A stretch of DNA of 64,000 nt from Chloroflexota bacterium (GTDB taxonomy: Bacteria > Chloroflexota > Anaerolineae > Promineifilales > Promineifilaceae): positions 62,001-126,000 of the forward strand of contig JAKEFB010000042.1 of NCBI GenBank assembly GCA_022616275.1, in the 5' to 3' direction. Below, piece by piece: positions 61,188 through 64,000 of the stretch (position 1 is the stretch's first letter; the number at the start of each line of letters is the position of its first letter). The position numbers were made by a program, and so were the translations under genes. Below the pieces are notes generated by a model that saw only the letters and a program-made list of their open reading frames with translations, was not told the DNA's origin and did not search any database.

Positions 61188-61793
61188 GTGTCCGGCCTGC
61201 GCCTCTTGGACTTGGCGTGTGGACATGGTCGGCTCGCCCGCGAACTGGTCGGCCGGGGAGCCCACGTCGTCGGGATTGATATCTCGTCAGCTCTGCTCGA
61301 CAAGGCACACGCCCGCGAGAGGGTAAACCCGGTGGGCATCGCCTACGTGCATGCCGACGTTGCCTCGCCTGAGGTATTGGAGGGGGAGGTGTTCGAGGGC
61401 GTCGTGTGCAGTTTTGGACTGTCGGACATTGATGACCTAGACGGAGCAGTTGCGACCGTGGCGCGTGTTCTCTGCGCGGGCGGGTTCTTCGTCTTCTCAA
61501 TGCTCCATCCCTGCTTTCCGGGATCGGCCGCAAACCAGGCGAGTTCGAGCTGGCCGCCCGGGCGCGGCTACTACGATGAGGGCTGGTGGCTCGCCGATAA
61601 ACCACCACATGGCTTGCGGCCTAAGGTTGGCGCCAACCACCGGATGTTGTCAACTTACCTGAATACACTTGCCCGCGCTGGCCTTGTCGTTGGGGAGGTC
61701 GCTGAACCCACACCGCCACCAGAGTGGGTCCAGGCCGCGTCCGATGAGGATCCAGTGCCAGTGTACCTCGTGGCCCGATGTCGTAGGTTATAG
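61188..61793 (+). CDS. SAM-dependent methyltransferase, 5' end uncertain
   Basis: 201 residues from GTG 61188. The SAM motif is LLDLACGHGRLARELVGRGAHVVGID, and post-I motifs are EVFEGVVCSFGLSDIDDLDGAV and ARVLCAGGFFVFSMLHPCF. In the same frame, coding text of the right kind continues upstream (DLYEDPPTVALLHLLGDVSG) to an in-frame TAG at 61122, with no ATG, GTG or TTG. The real N-terminus is therefore missing or damaged, and the GTG falls inside the fold. Small-molecule or protein methylation is possible. The stop overlaps the convergent heme A synthase gene by 6 bases. Confidence 0.75.
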   Translation: MSGLRLLDLACGHGRLARELVGRGAHVVGIDISSALLDKAHARERVNPVGIAYVHADVASPEVLEGEVFEGVVCSFGLSDIDDLDGAVATVARVLCAGGFFVFSMLHPCFPGSAANQASSSWPPGRGYYDEGWWLADKPPHGLRPKVGANHRMLSTYLNTLARAGLVVGEVAEPTPPPEWVQAASDEDPVPVYLVARCRRL

Positions 61794-62741
61794 GGTGTCG
61801 CGCCGTCCCCGCAAACACATAGCCAGGATGACCATCAGCACCCAGATCGTCCCCCCGGTCATCAGATGCAGCACGCGCGACCACATCGGCAGGGCCAGCA
61901 GCACGTTGCTGATCCCCAGGCTGAACTGCACGACCACCAGCGCCGCCAGGCCATAGCCGAAGCCCCGCAGCCCGGCGGCCGCCCGGCCGAGCCTCAGCAA
62001 GCGCCAGGCTACCAGCCCAATCGCCACGGCCACGACGAAAGCCAGCAAACGGTGGGCCATTTGAATGGTGATCAACCCCTCCAGGTGGGGCGGCACGCCG
62101 GCCACCCCGCACTGCGGGAAAGCCGGGCAGGCCAGCGACGCCCCGCTGCGGGTCACGAGGGAGCCGCTCACCAGCAGCAGGTAGGTCAGCCCGGCCGCCA
62201 ACGCCGCGTATAGGGGCAGCCGGCCGCCGCCAACCAGCGGCGCCACTTGGGCGCTCAGCCGCCGCAGCCCCGGCTGAGTCGCGGCCACCAGCGCCGCCAG
62301 CAGCCCGGCCAGGGCCATGGCCACGGCCGTGTGAATGAAACCGGACCAGTATGGCAACTCGGCCAGGACGTGGATGCCGCCCAGGCTGGCCTGGAGAAAG
62401 AAGACGCCCACGGCGGCGGCCGCCAGCCCCCACAGCCGGGGCTGCTGGTGGCGGCCACGCCAGGCCAGCCAGGCCAGGACGAAAATTTGCAGGCCGACGA
62501 TGCCCCCCAGCAGCCGATGGCTGAACTCAATCCAGGCCCCCAACTGTAGCGGCGGCACGGCCCGGCCGTAACATAGGGGCCAGTCCGGGCAGCCCAGCCC
62601 ATTGCCGCTGACCCGCACAAAGCTGCCCACCCCAATCAACAGAATCGTACTCACCAGCCCGGTCAGGGCCAGGGTGGCCCATTTGGATTGAGATTGGCCA
62701 GTGACTCGAATGGAGGAGATTTCTTTGTAAGTTGTATTCAT
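61788..62741 (-). CDS. ctaA: Heme A synthase (COX15/CtaA family)
   Basis: 317 residues with eight predicted helices in two related halves. Conserved features include VRVSGNGLGCPDWPLCYG (Cys pair 1) and the second-half equivalent LACPAFPQC (Cys pair 2). Heme-ligating histidines lie in EFSHRLLGG, GFIHTAVAM, QMAHRLLAF and RVLHLMTGG. It oxidises the methyl group of heme O to a formyl group, giving heme A for aa3-type cytochrome oxidase. Neither heme O synthase (ctaB) nor oxidase subunits lie in the window. It is the only terminal-oxidase-related gene besides the cytochrome c, supporting aerobic respiration. Confidence 0.94.
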   Translation of the reverse strand: MNTTYKEISSIRVTGQSQSKWATLALTGLVSTILLIGVGSFVRVSGNGLGCPDWPLCYGRAVPPLQLGAWIEFSHRLLGGIVGLQIFVLAWLAWRGRHQQPRLWGLAAAAVGVFFLQASLGGIHVLAELPYWSGFIHTAVAMALAGLLAALVAATQPGLRRLSAQVAPLVGGGRLPLYAALAAGLTYLLLVSGSLVTRSGASLACPAFPQCGVAGVPPHLEGLITIQMAHRLLAFVVAVAIGLVAWRLLRLGRAAAGLRGFGYGLAALVVVQFSLGISNVLLALPMWSRVLHLMTGGTIWVLMVILAMCLRGRRDTL

Positions 62742-62856
62742 CGGTTGCTTGCAATTACTTTTGGGTTGTCAAACGATTTTCAAAATCGTTCTACTCTACC
62801 ACATCGGCCGACGTTGAGCGAAGGGCGCTGTCAGTGTAGAATGTAGGGGCAAAGAA

Positions 62857-62887
62857 GAGATTGGAGATTGGCCTAATCTCCAATCTC
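62857..62887. repeat. GAGATTGGAGATT hairpin before the P-type ATPase gene
   Basis: A 13-bp stem (62857-62869/62875-62887) with loop GGCCT, followed by a further CAATCTC unit, lies 32 bases upstream of the ATPase ATG. It could attenuate or regulate that transcript or end an upstream one. Confidence 0.65.
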
Positions 62888-62919
62888 CAATCTCTATTCT
62901 CCTTTACAGGTGATCGCGT

Positions 62920-64000
62920 ATGGCTAACACCAGAACCGTCGAACTGCTTATCGCCGGCATGGATTGCGCGGAGTGTACGCGGCACGTGCAGCGGGCGTTG
63001 CTGAGTGTGCCGGGCGTAGCCACGGCCGAAGTCTTCCTGGCTTCCGAAAAGGCCGTGCTCCAACTGGAGCGGGAGCAGGTAGACCTGGCCGCGCTGCGGC
63101 AGGCCGTGGCCAACGCCGGCTACAGCGTCCCGGAAACGGCCGGGCCGGCCCAAGACAGCGCTCCCCAGGCCGCCCAGGCCAACCTGTCCCGCCAGGTCGT
63201 CCGGTTGACGGCCGTCGTCCTTGCCGCCGTCCTCTTTGTGGTCGTCGTGGGCGAGTGGCTGGGGCTGTTGGAGCGCATCACCGGCCTGGTCCCCTGGCCC
63301 GTCGGGCTGCTGCTCGTCCTGGCCGGGGGCTACCCCATTTTCCGCAACGTCCTCCGCGCCGCTCTCCGCCGCCAGATCACCTCCCACACCTTGATGACCC
63401 TGGGGGTCGTGGCCGCCCTGGCCGTGGGCGAGTGGGCCACGGCCGTGGTCATCGTTTTCTTCATGCGTGTCGGCGACTATGTTGAACAATTTACTACCGG
63501 CCGGGCCCGCCGGGCCGTCCAGGGGCTGGCTGCCCTGGCCCCACAGACTGCCCGGCTGCTGCGCGACGGCGAAGAGGTGGAAGTACCCATCGCCGAGGTT
63601 CGCGTGGGCGACGTCGTCGTCGTCCGGCCGGGAGAGAAGCTACCGGTGGACGGCGACGTGGTCGCCGGGCAGGCGACGGTGGACCAGGCGACCATCACCG
63701 GCGAATCGCTGCCGGTCGAGGCCGGCCCGGGTTCCCGGGTCTACGCTGCCAGCCTGGCCCAACTGGGCAGCCTGCGGGTCAGGGCCAGCCACGTCGGGCC
63801 GGACACGACCTTCGGCCGGATCATCCGGCTGGTCGAGGAGGCCGAAGCCCACCGGGCCGACGTGCAGCGTTTTGCCGACCGCTTTACCGGCTATTACCTG
63901 CCGATTGTCGCCGGGTTGGCGGCGCTGACGCTGATCATTGGCCGCGATCCCCTGGTGGCTGCGGCCGTCCTGGTCGTGGCCTGCTCCTGCTCCATCGCCC
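62920..64000 (+). CDS. P1B-type heavy-metal ATPase with CSC metal motif, 3' end outside window
   Basis: 360 codons are present and the frame runs off the window. Residues ~5-75 are an HMA domain with the metal-binding AGMDCAEC (Cys16, Cys19). Four hydrophobic helices occupy ~95-185. The actuator domain (~200-320) carries TITGESLPVE, the P-type dephosphorylation motif. Helix 6 contains VVACSCSIA (Cys355-Ser-Cys357), where copper pumps have CPC. A CSC motif is the mark of the P1B-7 subgroup, whose metal is uncertain. The phosphorylation site DKTG lies beyond the window. It should export or transport a metal ion using ATP. Confidence 0.93.
   Translation, partial: MANTRTVELLIAGMDCAECTRHVQRALLSVPGVATAEVFLASEKAVLQLEREQVDLAALRQAVANAGYSVPETAGPAQDSAPQAAQANLSRQVVRLTAVVLAAVLFVVVVGEWLGLLERITGLVPWPVGLLLVLAGGYPIFRNVLRAALRRQITSHTLMTLGVVAALAVGEWATAVVIVFFMRVGDYVEQFTTGRARRAVQGLAALAPQTARLLRDGEEVEVPIAEVRVGDVVVVRPGEKLPVDGDVVAGQATVDQATITGESLPVEAGPGSRVYAASLAQLGSLRVRASHVGPDTTFGRIIRLVEEAEAHRADVQRFADRFTGYYLPIVAGLAALTLIIGRDPLVAAAVLVVACSCSIA

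Overview
The window looks like chromosome of a filamentous, probably aerobic Chloroflexota bacterium (Anaerolineae-like). This is inferred from the high GC content, several secreted proteins with a 'YLPLV/YLPLI/FLPLM'-type motif near a terminus, many lipoproteins and beta-propeller or FG-GAP surface proteins, and intergenic DNA dense in small dispersed repeats. No rRNA, tRNA or CRISPR array was recognised.

Layout. 1-2293: two minus-strand envelope proteins (a beta-helix lipoprotein cut by the window edge and an FG-GAP protein). 2491-5619: a SulP transporter with STAS and rhodanese domains, followed at once by GlpX fructose-1,6-bisphosphatase. 5675-18277: mostly metabolic and surface genes: a polytopic membrane subtilase, an alpha/beta hydrolase, an FAD oxidoreductase, a GH13 glucosidase, an SBBP-repeat protein, a lipoprotein, a racemase-fold protein that lacks both catalytic cysteines, a CTP-synthase-like amidotransferase and an acyl-CoA dehydrogenase. 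18580-22213: a membrane TolB-propeller protein and another hydrolase, separated by repeat-rich DNA carrying copies of a promoter-bearing repeat.

22655-32233 is a six-gene type I restriction-modification island: hsdM1, a CBS-HEPN-DUF7662-DUF4268 protein, hsdM2, a membrane-anchored extracytoplasmic protein, hsdS and hsdR. Four of the five junctions overlap or are under 6 bases apart, so the two unusual genes look like integral parts of the operon. This is the best candidate for an undescribed system. The 3' end of hsdR recurs at 33361 and 39862. Two of the copies share the same outer boundary, and at each of these two boundaries an opposing gene acquires the tail NALPPDQ and a stop. One of these genes is a response regulator that has thereby lost its DNA-binding domain.

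33200-43850 is an accessory, repeat-built region: two secreted propeller/FG-GAP proteins, acetyltransferases, an NTF2/ABM/zinc-ribbon fusion, a RAYT transposase framed by REP-like repeats, a MASE1 histidine kinase with the truncated regulator, three copies of a promoter plus gene-start fragment, and a phosphotransferase gene cut by a REP unit. 43853-48272 is a tightly overlapping minus-strand operon with GMC oxidoreductase, its small subunit and a membrane endonuclease/exonuclease/phosphatase protein. 50969-55032 is a sigma ECF42/YCII/VOC/DUF1801 cluster. 55204-64000 holds an epimerase, a stress-type protein and a decayed copy of its locus, a lactonase, a Hint-domain lipoprotein, a membrane cytochrome c, a methyltransferase, heme A synthase (implying an aa3-type oxidase) and a P1B ATPase with a CSC metal motif that runs off the window.
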